Positions 33,137 through 42,028 of a stretch of DNA of 64,000 bases are shown here, piece by piece; within the stretch, counting starts at the first letter, position 1; each line of letters begins with the position of its first letter. The translations under genes were made by a program, and so were the position numbers. The stretch comes from Bacteroidales bacterium. GTDB lineage: Bacteria > Bacteroidota > Bacteroidia > Bacteroidales > UBA932. Where the stretch lies: positions 62,001 through 126,000 of the forward strand of contig JAGCXV010000035.1 in assembly GCA_017961175.1 (NCBI GenBank), given 5' to 3'. The notes under the pieces were generated by a model. The model worked only from the letters and a program-made list of their open reading frames with translations. It was not told the DNA's origin and ran no database searches.

Positions 33137-35851
33137 TTACCAAGGTCTGGTAGTCGTTGTTCCTGTGATGTTCAGTCTTGAAGAAGTTGAAGCATTTTGC
33201 AACTGTGTAAGAGTGTAGGTAGAAATGGTATAATTTGTAGTGCCATTTCTTTGGAATGAGAAGTAAACATTCTCGTTATCAGTGAACTTCGTCAGATCTA
33301 CAGTAAATGCGGCACTGTTATACCTGTTGTTATTAACTGTAAATGTAGCAACAACAACTCCTGAAGTTGTATGTACATTTACTGTGGTTCCATTCGAAGG
33401 ACGAGTACCTGTACTGGTAGTAAATGCCAAAGACTGAGAAGCAACAGTAAGGGACTGTTGGTTCAAGGTAAATGGACCAGCCTCACTATAAGAATCTCCA
33501 GACATTGATGTTACAGTAACACTTGAGAAGGCTTTCGTTGTTACAAATGTCATAGTCTGATTTGCATTTGCATTATTTGGAGTAAACCTAAATTTGTTAC
33601 CGCCAAGTGAAGTAAAGCGTGTGTCACTAGTCTGAGGAGTAATGTTCTCGAGAGTGAATGTCACAGGTTCAACAACATTATTCACATAGCCAAATGCAAA
33701 TGATACTTCCTTTCCGATTCCGAATGGAACGCTTGTACTTGTAAATCTCGGGTTATTGTATTCAAGCAGGTTGTCACAATATGCATCATAGTAATGAACA
33801 GCACTGAGATCAACCCTATAATAACCATCATCTGTTGATGTGAGCAGGGCAAGGTTCACAATATTGGATGCTGTAGTATTTAACTCGTAAATGTTTGTTC
33901 CTACCGGAATCAGAGGACTGCCAACAGCAGGCTTGAGACCAGCAAGTTTGATGGTCACCTTACTAGGGATATCATCAGAATCCATATTGAACGAGAATGT
34001 CACAGGCTGATCAGGATCAGTCAGCGAATAGCTGCTGAACTGCATGTTGGTGAAATTCTTCATCGTATAGGTAGTGAACGAGCCATGATTTGTGTTGAAA
34101 TACTCATTCGCAACATATACATCACAGTCACTGGCCTCCTTAGTAGTCTTGAAATGAGTCCTTACAGTTACCCACTCATCAGTAGATGCTTCCTGAAGAG
34201 CCAGATAATCATCGTAAGACAAAGTCTTGATAAACTGGTAAGAACTTGTGGTTTCTTGTCCGGCAACGATAGACTTAGCAGGCTGAACCGGCAGATTATC
34301 GTTATCAGGAGTAATGCTCAACTCACTGGACTCTATCCTAAGCTGAAGCGGGAAGATTGAACGAGGAAGGTCCTTAGGAATCTTGATAAGGACATCTACC
34401 TTCTCTCCCTTACCCTGAATGATATCATCAGGATCGCAGACAACAATCATATCCTGGATCTTCATCAGCTTGTAGGTAACATTTCTGAACAGCTTGGAAC
34501 CACTGCCGTAATTACCTGTAACCTTTATAGTCTGAGTCTTGGTAACGTCTCCAGGCTCGGTAGAAGTAAATGAGAGCTCTCTCCAGCCATCAGAGTCATC
34601 TGATGAAGCAATTGTAACAGAACCGTTGATAACGGCTCCTGTTGCACCTGGGTCACCTACTGTAACCGTTACCTGACCGTTGGCAGGAGTATCAACAGTT
34701 GCGTCAGGAAGGAACTTGAACTTAAGGGTCACGGTTCCCTGTCCAACAAGGGTCTTCTCGGTATACTCTACATAGATACGGGCAACACCGTCAGAAACGT
34801 CTGTCAGGTTCTCAGCCTTCTGGTCGGTTGAAATATCACCGGAACCAGCTGAGTTGGCAGCTTCTGTAGGGGTAGCAGATCCTTCTCTAACAATGCTCTT
34901 GATGTTAACAGTATACTTGAAGTTCCTGTAAATTGCATAATAACCATCTGCATCCTGGAGCTCGATTCTGTAGTAGCACATCGTGTTGGTCGGAGTATAG
35001 CGTCCGTAAACCAGCAGGAAGGTTGCATCCTCGGTAGGAATTGGCCTCTCGTACATATAAACAGGATCTGAAGAAAATGCTGTTGCGGCAGGAATAGTCT
35101 TGTCTAAAGTAGCTGTTGCAGGAAGATTACCATGATACTGTGCCTTTACCTGGGCAAATGTAAGATTTTCATACCCGGAAATGAATTTTGATTCACTCCT
35201 TTCATATGCGGCAATACTACCAGAGGTTGGTGTATTTACTAAAGCATAGGAAGTAAGCTCAAAATTGGAAGTGGAAGCAGGATCTGCTGTAACTTCAATC
35301 TTGGCGAAGTTCCTGATAAGAGGAATATCCTGGAAATGGGACAGGCTTTCATCAGTGATAACATACTTGCCATCAACTTTGATATATTCGCCGTCTTCAT
35401 TTTTCTGGGCAGTAATACCGTTTGGCAACTCAATCCTCTGCCAATAAGCATCATTAGGGTATTCTGTCAAAAGTGCTGACATAACCTCATCCTCATACTT
35501 GAAAGGCAGGGTAGCAGGACCATTGGCAATGAAGTGAACCTTAATGTGACTGTCTGTAAGGGACAAAGAGACTTTATAATTATACCTTGTAGTATTGGTC
35601 GTAGCCTCTTCGAGTGGCTCTGCCTCTACATACTCCTTAAGGTAACCTGATCCACCAAATACAGCTACCCTCAGGTTCTGAACCTGTGGCTGGTCAGCCA
35701 TTACTTTGGTATTGATGATAGGCTCCGGAAGGTTAACTCCAAATACGATATCAACCTTGTCTGTTGCCTCAGGCTCCAAAGTTACCTTATCATCCTTCAT
35801 ACAGGATGTGAAGCCGAGCAAAATCAAGAATATATATATAAGCTTTTTCAT
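33137..35851 (-). CDS. DUF4906-like large pilus subunit, probable tip adhesin
   Basis: 904 aa, lipobox FTSC (Cys 17). The N-terminal 350 residues show fimbrillin-like organisation: beta strands, NFAKIEVTADPAS and a YKYTVNIKS-type strand (FKYTVNIKSIV), as in DUF4906 proteins. A TKV site at residues 48-50 may be the processing position. The rest is a series of Ig/BACON-like beta domains rich in Thr, Ser and Val (repeated TVTVxDPG, FTFSFNMDSDD, SVTVTSMSGDSY segments), ending in a Thr-rich tail. It is the last and largest gene of the operon; in type V pili the last large subunits are tip or accessory proteins. The ligand is unknown. Confidence 0.75.
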   Translation of the reverse strand: MKKLIYIFLILLGFTSCMKDDKVTLEPEATDKVDIVFGVNLPEPIINTKVMADQPQVQNLRVAVFGGSGYLKEYVEAEPLEEATTNTTRYNYKVSLSLTDSHIKVHFIANGPATLPFKYEDEVMSALLTEYPNDAYWQRIELPNGITAQKNEDGEYIKVDGKYVITDESLSHFQDIPLIRNFAKIEVTADPASTSNFELTSYALVNTPTSGSIAAYERSESKFISGYENLTFAQVKAQYHGNLPATATLDKTIPAATAFSSDPVYMYERPIPTEDATFLLVYGRYTPTNTMCYYRIELQDADGYYAIYRNFKYTVNIKSIVREGSATPTEAANSAGSGDISTDQKAENLTDVSDGVARIYVEYTEKTLVGQGTVTLKFKFLPDATVDTPANGQVTVTVGDPGATGAVINGSVTIASSDDSDGWRELSFTSTEPGDVTKTQTIKVTGNYGSGSKLFRNVTYKLMKIQDMIVVCDPDDIIQGKGEKVDVLIKIPKDLPRSIFPLQLRIESSELSITPDNDNLPVQPAKSIVAGQETTSSYQFIKTLSYDDYLALQEASTDEWVTVRTHFKTTKEASDCDVYVANEYFNTNHGSFTTYTMKNFTNMQFSSYSLTDPDQPVTFSFNMDSDDIPSKVTIKLAGLKPAVGSPLIPVGTNIYELNTTASNIVNLALLTSTDDGYYRVDLSAVHYYDAYCDNLLEYNNPRFTSTSVPFGIGKEVSFAFGYVNNVVEPVTFTLENITPQTSDTRFTSLGGNKFRFTPNNANANQTMTFVTTKAFSSVTVTSMSGDSYSEAGPFTLNQQSLTVASQSLAFTTSTGTRPSNGTTVNVHTTSGVVVATFTVNNNRYNSAAFTVDLTKFTDNENVYFSFQRNGTTNYTISTYTLTQLQNASTSSRLNITGTTTTRPW

Positions 35852-35864
35852 AATCCAAGTAATA

Positions 35865-38192
35865 TTAAGATGGGTCAGTTGTCTGATAGTTACCCCAAGA
35901 GGTCAAATGTGCTGAATCCTGTTCATCTCCCCAATACCAAACATCGTATACGCAACGGGTAAAACCTCTGTAGTTAATACCACCCATGGTATAATAAGGA
36001 GCACCGCTACCAGCATTTGTAGGGTTTGCAGGTGGTGTGATGAAGGAAGAAGAATAAGCATTATAGAATACTCCTCCGGCAGCCCAATAGCCAACATAAT
36101 TATCAGAACCAAAGAGAGTCGGAATCTTATCCTTCTGGGACAATGTCACGAGATATTCAATCTCAGCCATAGTAGGCAATCTCCATCTTCCTGCAGGATA
36201 TCCATTTTCCTGATATGAAGCGCATCTCTTCATAGCTCCTGCGTAAGTCATAGATTGCGTTTTTCCATAAGAAGATGCTATTTTGAACACTGGAGCAATA
36301 ATATCTTGTGTGTTTTCAGCCGTAGGCTTATAATTGGTCAAGTTATTCAAACGGTAGACTGGAGATCCTGTAGCAGAGCCTGATACTCCAGTAGTTACCC
36401 TTGGATCACCGATTGAACTGGTAGAACCTTCAGGAAGAACTGTTACATGAATAGTATACTGATACTGGTTGTTGTTGTCTCCCGTACCGTTGACTTCAGA
36501 ATATTGAACCAGACTACCTATCGCTCTGGTCACATTTGTTGTGTTGATGGTACCAGGCTGTCCTTGGTCATCCCAAAGAATACCAGAACCAGAACGGTTA
36601 CCTGTTCCCTTAACAAAAGCATAACCATTAGACCGAGCCTGCTCAATATACATTGCAGGATACTGCTCTACAGTAATGTCTTTGTAGTAGGTATTACCCT
36701 CAGCATCTGAATGCCTGATTCTGAATGTGAAAATATAAGGTGCTACATCAAAATCATTGGTAGTAATGTCGTTGTTGAGGTTGTGGTTGATTACAATGTT
36801 GTTATTATCATCAAGGGTAACCCAACCGGCAACTGCAGATCCGCTGTAAGTCTTGGTAGTTCTGTTCTTGAAGTCGTACTGAGTTACAACAACGTTCTGG
36901 ATAGAGCAAGGGTTACTTGTTACATAAGGTATCTTCAGCTCTGTGGTGTTGTACATATAGTGGTAGAGCTGGGATACTGAAAGGTATCTTGCACCCTTGA
37001 TGTCTGCCTGAACAGGATCGCTGTCGCCCCAGGCTACAACATAGTACTTGCCGTTAATCTCAACAGAAGCATCGTCATTGTCAGCACCAAGGATGGCAAC
37101 ATCCAGATTGATGTGATACCAGTTGTTGCTTACGAAACCTGTTTCATGGTTAGGAAGGAGTACACGGTAGTAGAAACTCCTCTGGGTTGTTCCCCAAGAG
37201 TGGCCGTGACCGTCATCGCCTGCCAACCTGGCCCACGGAAGCACGAGTTTGAGGAAAGGCTCCTTAGGATCACCTGTATCCCATACCATAGGATAGGTAT
37301 AGTAAGGATGGGAAACATGGAACTGCTCGCTGATGACATCGGTTCTGATATATACAGGAGGATCGTCATCGGAATAAACGTCTCTGTATATGTCATGGAA
37401 TGCCATGCTTCCGGTAAATGATCTTTCAGAATACTTAAAAAATTCGTAAGGCTTTGTTACGACAGGATCTCCACCTACAACACCCTTTCTGTTTCCGTTC
37501 TCGAGATAGAGATACATCTGGTCAGTCATAGGAACCCAAGTCTGATTCAGGGTGTATTCTACACCACCGTCAATCAGTTTTACTGGCATAACCGTGGAAT
37601 TGGCGATGTGAGCGTCCAGAGTAATCTTTGATGCAACCCTGTGAACATCAACAACAGGATTTGCAACAAGGACTGCCTTGCGGCTTATAAGTTCAACCTC
37701 GCTTGTTCCAAACATCACAAACTTGCTCTGGGTGAGACTCTCCTTGAAATCGCCTGTCAAAGGCAGACTCTTGATGTCATCAAGGGTTGTATTGCCAGTA
37801 ATTTCTGAAGGATAATTAATCACGACAGCAACCTGACAGGTGTTAATAGGTCTCGGGAAAAGAATCGTATTCAGCATAGCCTCATCGATAGGAACGTTAA
37901 CCGTATACTGACCGGTTGAAGTTACTGTTTCCCTTCCACGAAGAACTGCGTTCTCATTGGTCTTGCCATCAGGATAGAAGAAGTAATCAATTGTCCTGAT
38001 TGCATTTTCGTTATACGTATCCTGTCCAGGTTTAGTGCCTGATATTCCAGCCTTGGTTATAGGAGAAACATTTGAGCAAACGATATCTATCGCGATACCG
38101 CTCTTATCACCCTGTGCTGGCATATTCTCTTCCTTGCTGCAGGAAGCCAGTGCCAAAACTGAGATTGCCAAGAATAATATATATCTTTTCAT
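35865..38192 (-). CDS. Large fimbrial subunit with C-terminal Lcl/DUF1566 (C-type-lectin-like) domain
   Basis: 775 aa, lipobox LASC (Cys 18), possible processing site TK-A at Lys47. The N-terminal half has fimbrillin-like traits: ITLDAHIANS, VPMTDQMYLYLEN and a NNWYHINLDVAIL strand that in this family precedes the subunit's C-terminal beta strand. Residues about 655-775 (GRWRLPTMAEIEYLV, YVGYWAAGG, GFTRCVYDVWYWGD) match the Lcl_C/DUF1566 or FISUMP pattern WRLPTxxE..YW..RCV. Such domains in other adhesins bind glycans or collagen-like ligands. Probably an accessory or tip adhesin. It starts 6 nt after the preceding fimbrillin gene. Confidence 0.78.
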   Translation of the reverse strand: MKRYILFLAISVLALASCSKEENMPAQGDKSGIAIDIVCSNVSPITKAGISGTKPGQDTYNENAIRTIDYFFYPDGKTNENAVLRGRETVTSTGQYTVNVPIDEAMLNTILFPRPINTCQVAVVINYPSEITGNTTLDDIKSLPLTGDFKESLTQSKFVMFGTSEVELISRKAVLVANPVVDVHRVASKITLDAHIANSTVMPVKLIDGGVEYTLNQTWVPMTDQMYLYLENGNRKGVVGGDPVVTKPYEFFKYSERSFTGSMAFHDIYRDVYSDDDPPVYIRTDVISEQFHVSHPYYTYPMVWDTGDPKEPFLKLVLPWARLAGDDGHGHSWGTTQRSFYYRVLLPNHETGFVSNNWYHINLDVAILGADNDDASVEINGKYYVVAWGDSDPVQADIKGARYLSVSQLYHYMYNTTELKIPYVTSNPCSIQNVVVTQYDFKNRTTKTYSGSAVAGWVTLDDNNNIVINHNLNNDITTNDFDVAPYIFTFRIRHSDAEGNTYYKDITVEQYPAMYIEQARSNGYAFVKGTGNRSGSGILWDDQGQPGTINTTNVTRAIGSLVQYSEVNGTGDNNNQYQYTIHVTVLPEGSTSSIGDPRVTTGVSGSATGSPVYRLNNLTNYKPTAENTQDIIAPVFKIASSYGKTQSMTYAGAMKRCASYQENGYPAGRWRLPTMAEIEYLVTLSQKDKIPTLFGSDNYVGYWAAGGVFYNAYSSSFITPPANPTNAGSGAPYYTMGGINYRGFTRCVYDVWYWGDEQDSAHLTSWGNYQTTDPS

Positions 38193-38198
38193 ATCTTA

Positions 38199-39713
38199 TT
38201 AGTTCTTAGGGAGTAATATTGTCCAATCGTCACGGTTGATTTCACTCTGTGCATCAACTTCACGACCATTTGCAGTAACTGTAAACCTCAACTTTATCTG
38301 CTTGTCTGCAGGCCTTGCAAGACTGAGGTTTGGAGTAACGGTCAGGGTAACCCTGCCGGCATCAGGACCATGAGGGTCAATATTGCCGGATGTAGGAGAG
38401 ATGGTGAAATATTCTGTATCGCCTGTCATTCCGACCATCCAGGTTCCGCCTACAGGAGCAACGATTGTGAATGAACCTATAGGATTCTTACCTGAAGTTA
38501 CCGTAGCAACCTTTCCGGTAATGCTGCATGTTGAAGCGTCAAATGTAAGTCCTCTCGGAACCACAACAGATCCTTCAGAGTAATCTACATCATACTGGTT
38601 GTAATCCCAAGGAAGAACCTTGGAGGTAAGCTGGATCATCTTGTCAGAGAAGACGATTGAGAAGTGTACCTTCTTGCCAGCTTCCCAAGCCATAGCAGGG
38701 AGCTTCATCCTGGTAGTATGTGTCTCCCAGTGGTCAACGATGTACAGGTCATAGGACATAACTATGAGTGAGTCCGTTGAAAGAAATTGATAACCCTGGG
38801 CTATTCTTGTAGGATCGGTCTCTGCATTTGAAGGAGCAACATCTTCCGCTGTCAAAGGCCAGAGCATGAAGAAGGTTCTTTCCAATGGATTTGTTCCTGT
38901 GCTGTGGGTCTTTGTAAGAGCATCATAAGACTCACCCTCATGCAAGGTCTGTACAGACATCGTTGTCGGGAAGAAACTTCCGTCAACAGAAGCGGTTCCC
39001 AGAGTGGCTGTTGAAGTTTCAGCGAAAGCGATCGTTGCGCTGTTCTTGTTCTTCAGACCTTCAAATGTGATGCTATTGACTCTTACATCAATATCAGTAT
39101 TGTTTTCAACCTGGACACTGAGAGCAGTAAACAGGTGCTTGAAATTCAGAGGAACTACACTGAAGTTCTTATTAGCCGCATCTCTTTCTACAAGATCCGA
39201 ATACATGAAGTCGAACTGTGGAGTTGGAGTCGTTGCGTTGAAAGAAATGGCAGGAACGGTAAGTGTTGTTCCACTCAATGTAGGAGTTACAAGGTCGGTA
39301 ACATTGAGGTTAGCCTTCTTGTCATAGGTAAGCCAGCCGAAAAATTTGTGGATTCCGGTTGCGGTCCAAGGATAAATACCGTTGGAAACATACTTCCAAA
39401 CTTCCGTATTGTTATACTCGATCTCGTCCTGGATGTAAGGATCTGTTCCATTCCATCCGGTTATTGTACCGGTAAAGCTAGAAAGAAGGTCATATACCTT
39501 TATCTTGTTTCCGGCATACAACAAGTCAGCATTATTCATCATAGCCTTAGTTCCAGGCTTGCCGAATGTGATGTTAGGAAGAGTTGCTGTTGGCTTCTCC
39601 GGCTCCTGTGGAGCTGCAGGCTCTTCGATACCTGAACTCTTTGAGCAGGATGCCATGATAAATACACTTAGCAACAGTGTTGCAAAATAATTATATATAC
39701 GCATATTCTTCAT
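38199..39713 (-). CDS. Fimbrillin family lipoprotein with extra C-terminal Ig-like domain
   Basis: 504 aa, lipobox MASC (Cys 23). Fimbrillin-type core: ITFGKPGTKA near residues 48-57 with K52-x3-K56-A, FDFMYSDLVERDA, the conserved LNFKHLFTALSVQVENNT strand, MLWPLTAEDV, and VHFSIVFSDKMIQLTSKVLPWD where the C-terminal strand region sits. An additional 100-residue beta domain (about 390-504, GSFTIVAPVGGTWMVGMTG, SGNIDPHGPDAGRVTLTVTPN) resembles BACON/Ig-like domains. It follows the third short fimbrillin by 5 nt. It is longer and more diverged than the three preceding fimbrillins, fitting an accessory pilin role. Confidence 0.82.
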   Translation of the reverse strand: MKNMRIYNYFATLLLSVFIMASCSKSSGIEEPAAPQEPEKPTATLPNITFGKPGTKAMMNNADLLYAGNKIKVYDLLSSFTGTITGWNGTDPYIQDEIEYNNTEVWKYVSNGIYPWTATGIHKFFGWLTYDKKANLNVTDLVTPTLSGTTLTVPAISFNATTPTPQFDFMYSDLVERDAANKNFSVVPLNFKHLFTALSVQVENNTDIDVRVNSITFEGLKNKNSATIAFAETSTATLGTASVDGSFFPTTMSVQTLHEGESYDALTKTHSTGTNPLERTFFMLWPLTAEDVAPSNAETDPTRIAQGYQFLSTDSLIVMSYDLYIVDHWETHTTRMKLPAMAWEAGKKVHFSIVFSDKMIQLTSKVLPWDYNQYDVDYSEGSVVVPRGLTFDASTCSITGKVATVTSGKNPIGSFTIVAPVGGTWMVGMTGDTEYFTISPTSGNIDPHGPDAGRVTLTVTPNLSLARPADKQIKLRFTVTANGREVDAQSEINRDDWTILLPKN

Positions 39714-39718
39714 TTTTC

Positions 39719-40756
39719 TTACTCAACGGTAATTATGTAATCATCATCTTGCCAGTCTGCAACCTTGGCGCTGAACTCAATCGGATGCAAACCGAAATTC
39801 AGGGTGTAAACGATCTGCTGGTTGCGTCCCCATGCCTTGACATCTTCGCTAGAACTGAGAGCAATGGTCTGGGACTGTGTAATTACCCTGGCAGGATTGG
39901 TTGTTGTAATTGTATACTCAATCTCCAGCATGGCATCATCGGAAAGGGTCTGAGGCAACATCAGGAGAGTCTGGTTGGCCTCAGTGATGGCCTGAGGCTC
40001 ATCTGTCAGAACCAAATCCTTCAAGGTAAGATCATAGGTAGCTGTTGTAGTACCCTCAGCCCAGGTAGAAGAAACTGCCTCAACATCTGGACTAAGGGTT
40101 CCTGAATTGAGCACATCCACAACCTTAAGGGAAGTAACTTTAACGGAAACACCTTCATAAGCATCAGCCTCGGCCATGAACCTAACCTGAGTGAGCATGT
40201 GATAGAAACTGAGTTTCACGACATCGATTCCAGCGTTGGTCGCACCATAAATCTGGTTAGGAACAACATCGCTGATCATGAAATCTACCTGGTTTGCAGG
40301 AAGATCCTGAACTGTAAAGGCGAAATCGGCAAAACCGGCTGGGGTAATACCTGCTCCTCCGTGAGGATAGTAAGCAAAGAAGGCCAGACGGTTGCTCTCC
40401 TTGGTATTTGGCCAGTAACGGAGAGGGCTGTAAGTGTACTTGGTGTCATCAGAAGCACCACCACCAGTGTAGGTCACTGCAACATTGCCCATGAATACAG
40501 GGTAAGTAGCTGAAGGATCGAAAATCGTGCTGCTGCCCATGTTGTAGGCATACACGCCGAAAGCCTGATTGGCAGGAAGCTCATTGCCTGAAGCAAAGCT
40601 TCCGTTAGCCTTTGAAGCTGAACGGGCTGTGTAACCGCTGAATCCCATTGGCTTCTGGTAGTCCGGCTCACTGTCTCCCTTGCTGCAGGAAAGCAGGGCC
40701 AGGCCTATGAAGCCTGCTGTCATCAGCTTGATCATCTGTCTGATACTAAATCTCAT
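39719..40756 (-). CDS. Fimbrillin family lipoprotein (third tandem paralogue)
   Basis: 345 aa, lipobox LLSC (Cys 24). Shares with the two upstream paralogues the blocks GFSGYTARSASKA (R45, K49-A50), FGVYAYN, YSPLRYWPNTKESNRLAFFAYYP, VDFMISDV, KLSFYHMLTQVRF, LMLPQTLSD and the C-terminal VYTLNFGLHPIEFSAKVADW strand. Type V pilins are exported as lipoproteins, cleaved after a basic residue, and polymerise by strand exchange. It starts 103 nt after the second paralogue's stop; that gap contains a conserved hairpin. Confidence 0.88.
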   Translation of the reverse strand: MRFSIRQMIKLMTAGFIGLALLSCSKGDSEPDYQKPMGFSGYTARSASKANGSFASGNELPANQAFGVYAYNMGSSTIFDPSATYPVFMGNVAVTYTGGGASDDTKYTYSPLRYWPNTKESNRLAFFAYYPHGGAGITPAGFADFAFTVQDLPANQVDFMISDVVPNQIYGATNAGIDVVKLSFYHMLTQVRFMAEADAYEGVSVKVTSLKVVDVLNSGTLSPDVEAVSSTWAEGTTTATYDLTLKDLVLTDEPQAITEANQTLLMLPQTLSDDAMLEIEYTITTTNPARVITQSQTIALSSSEDVKAWGRNQQIVYTLNFGLHPIEFSAKVADWQDDDYIITVE

Positions 40757-40803
40757 ATCTTAAAATATTATATTTTTTTCTTTTGCTGAAGGATTATCCT
40801 TCT

Positions 40804-40839
40804 TGGTACCCGGAAGGGCGGTCAGGCCCTACCGGATAA
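40804..40839 (-). repeat. Intergenic hairpin element, copy downstream of the second fimbrillin gene
   Basis: A 36-nt element, 34/36 identical to the one at 41968-42003. It folds into a 10-bp stem (40810-40819 with 40826-40835) with one mismatch and a 6-nt loop. It begins 21 nt beyond the stop of the second fimbrillin and 48 nt before the next ATG, and lacks a U-tract. I see it nowhere else in the window. Confidence 0.8.
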
Positions 40840-40859
40840 ATTTCTGCATTGCTGCAAGA

Positions 40860-41915
40860 TTAGTTAACGTTGAAGCTTGCGCCCTGAACATCTGCCCAGT
40901 CATTAACCTCAGCGATGAACTTAATAGGCCTAAGACCAACAACAAATGTGTAAACAATGTTCTTGTTCATATCCCAAGCCTTTACTGTAGCGTCAGAATT
41001 CAGTTTAACGGTTGCAGTGTTGGTAACAGCAGCGTCTGTACCGGTCTGAACTTCGTAAACGATAGTAGCAACTACATCATCACCCAGAGTCTGAGGAACC
41101 ATCAGGTATGCATCGTCAATCTCAGTTCCTGTAGGAACGAATACCTCGGTGGTAGTCAGAGCCTTGGAACCAGCAGGGAATACATCCAGAGCTGTAGCTC
41201 CGGCCTGAGCACTCCAAGTTGCAGTAGTGTTGGCTGGAGTCAGGGTACCGGTGGTCTTAACACCTGCAAGGCTGATGCTCTTAAGTGTAATGGTTGTTCC
41301 GGTGTAAGCAGCGTCTGTCTTAACCTTGAACTTAACCATGGTAAGAGTGTGGTAGAACTTCATGTTAACTACACCGTTAGTTCCACTGTTAGTAGAAGTG
41401 TAGGTCTGGTCAGCAGCAACCTGAGAAAGGCAGAAATCTACCATGTTCTTAGGATTGGTCTGAGCAGTGAAGCTGTAGCCACCCCAACCGTTGGTAGGAG
41501 CAGTGATGCCCTGGCCACCCTGTGGATAGTAAGCAAAGAATGAGAGCTTGTTGTTAGCCTCATCGTTTGGCCAATAACGCATAGGAGTGTAAGTGTACTG
41601 GTCAGGATCAGTTGCGCCGCCACCTTCGTAAGTAACGGTTACTCCATTCATGAACACGTCGGAAACGGTACCAGCCCAAGCGGCATTCTTGGTGTTGTAA
41701 GCGTAAACAACGAACTTGGCTCCCTCAGCAAGAGTAGTGGTACCCTTGTTGATCAGAGAGTTGCCAGCCTTTGAGATAGCACGGCCTGTATAGGTATTGA
41801 AACCTATAGCCTTAGTCTGAGCAGGCTCGCTCTCGTTCTTGCTGCAAGACAGCATAGCCACGCTGATGAATGCTACACCCATCAGTCTGAAAATAGATTT
41901 GATAGTCATTTTCAT
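40860..41915 (-). CDS. Fimbrillin family lipoprotein (second tandem paralogue)
   Basis: 351 aa, lipobox MLSC (Cys 24). Blocks shared with its neighbours: GFNTYTGRAISKA (R45, K49-A50), KFVVYAYNT, YTPMRYWPNDEANNKLSFFAYYP, MVDFCLSQV, VNMKFYHTLTMVKF, AYLMVPQTLGDDV and the C-terminal VYTFVVGLRPIKFIAEVNDW. These belong to the FimA/Mfa1-like fimbrillin family of outer-membrane-anchored pili. The high similarity to the first and third copies implies tandem duplication followed by divergence in surface loops. It starts 113 nt after the first paralogue. Confidence 0.88.
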   Translation of the reverse strand: MKMTIKSIFRLMGVAFISVAMLSCSKNESEPAQTKAIGFNTYTGRAISKAGNSLINKGTTTLAEGAKFVVYAYNTKNAAWAGTVSDVFMNGVTVTYEGGGATDPDQYTYTPMRYWPNDEANNKLSFFAYYPQGGQGITAPTNGWGGYSFTAQTNPKNMVDFCLSQVAADQTYTSTNSGTNGVVNMKFYHTLTMVKFKVKTDAAYTGTTITLKSISLAGVKTTGTLTPANTTATWSAQAGATALDVFPAGSKALTTTEVFVPTGTEIDDAYLMVPQTLGDDVVATIVYEVQTGTDAAVTNTATVKLNSDATVKAWDMNKNIVYTFVVGLRPIKFIAEVNDWADVQGASFNVN

Positions 41916-41967
41916 TGTGTTTTAATAATTAATTATGAATAATTTGACTTATTTTTCTTTGTTTTCC

Positions 41968-42003
41968 TGGTACCCGGAAGGGCGGTCAGGCTCTCCCGGA
42001 TAA
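41968..42003 (-). repeat. Intergenic hairpin element, copy downstream of the first fimbrillin gene
   Basis: 36 nt, differing from the copy at 40804-40839 at two positions, both in the 3' half of the stem as read on the plus strand. In RNA one change turns a U-U mismatch into a U-G pair and the other replaces a C-G pair by a C-A mismatch, so the hairpin persists in both. It lies 25 nt past the stop of the first fimbrillin. Confidence 0.8.
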
Positions 42004-42028
42004 TTGTTTTACTGTTTGTTTCTGCAGA

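Noticed and set aside
40757..42028. Hairpins between fimbrillin genes as full terminators
   Set aside because: No U-tract follows either hairpin, and the genes downstream have no visible promoter of their own, so complete termination is unlikely.
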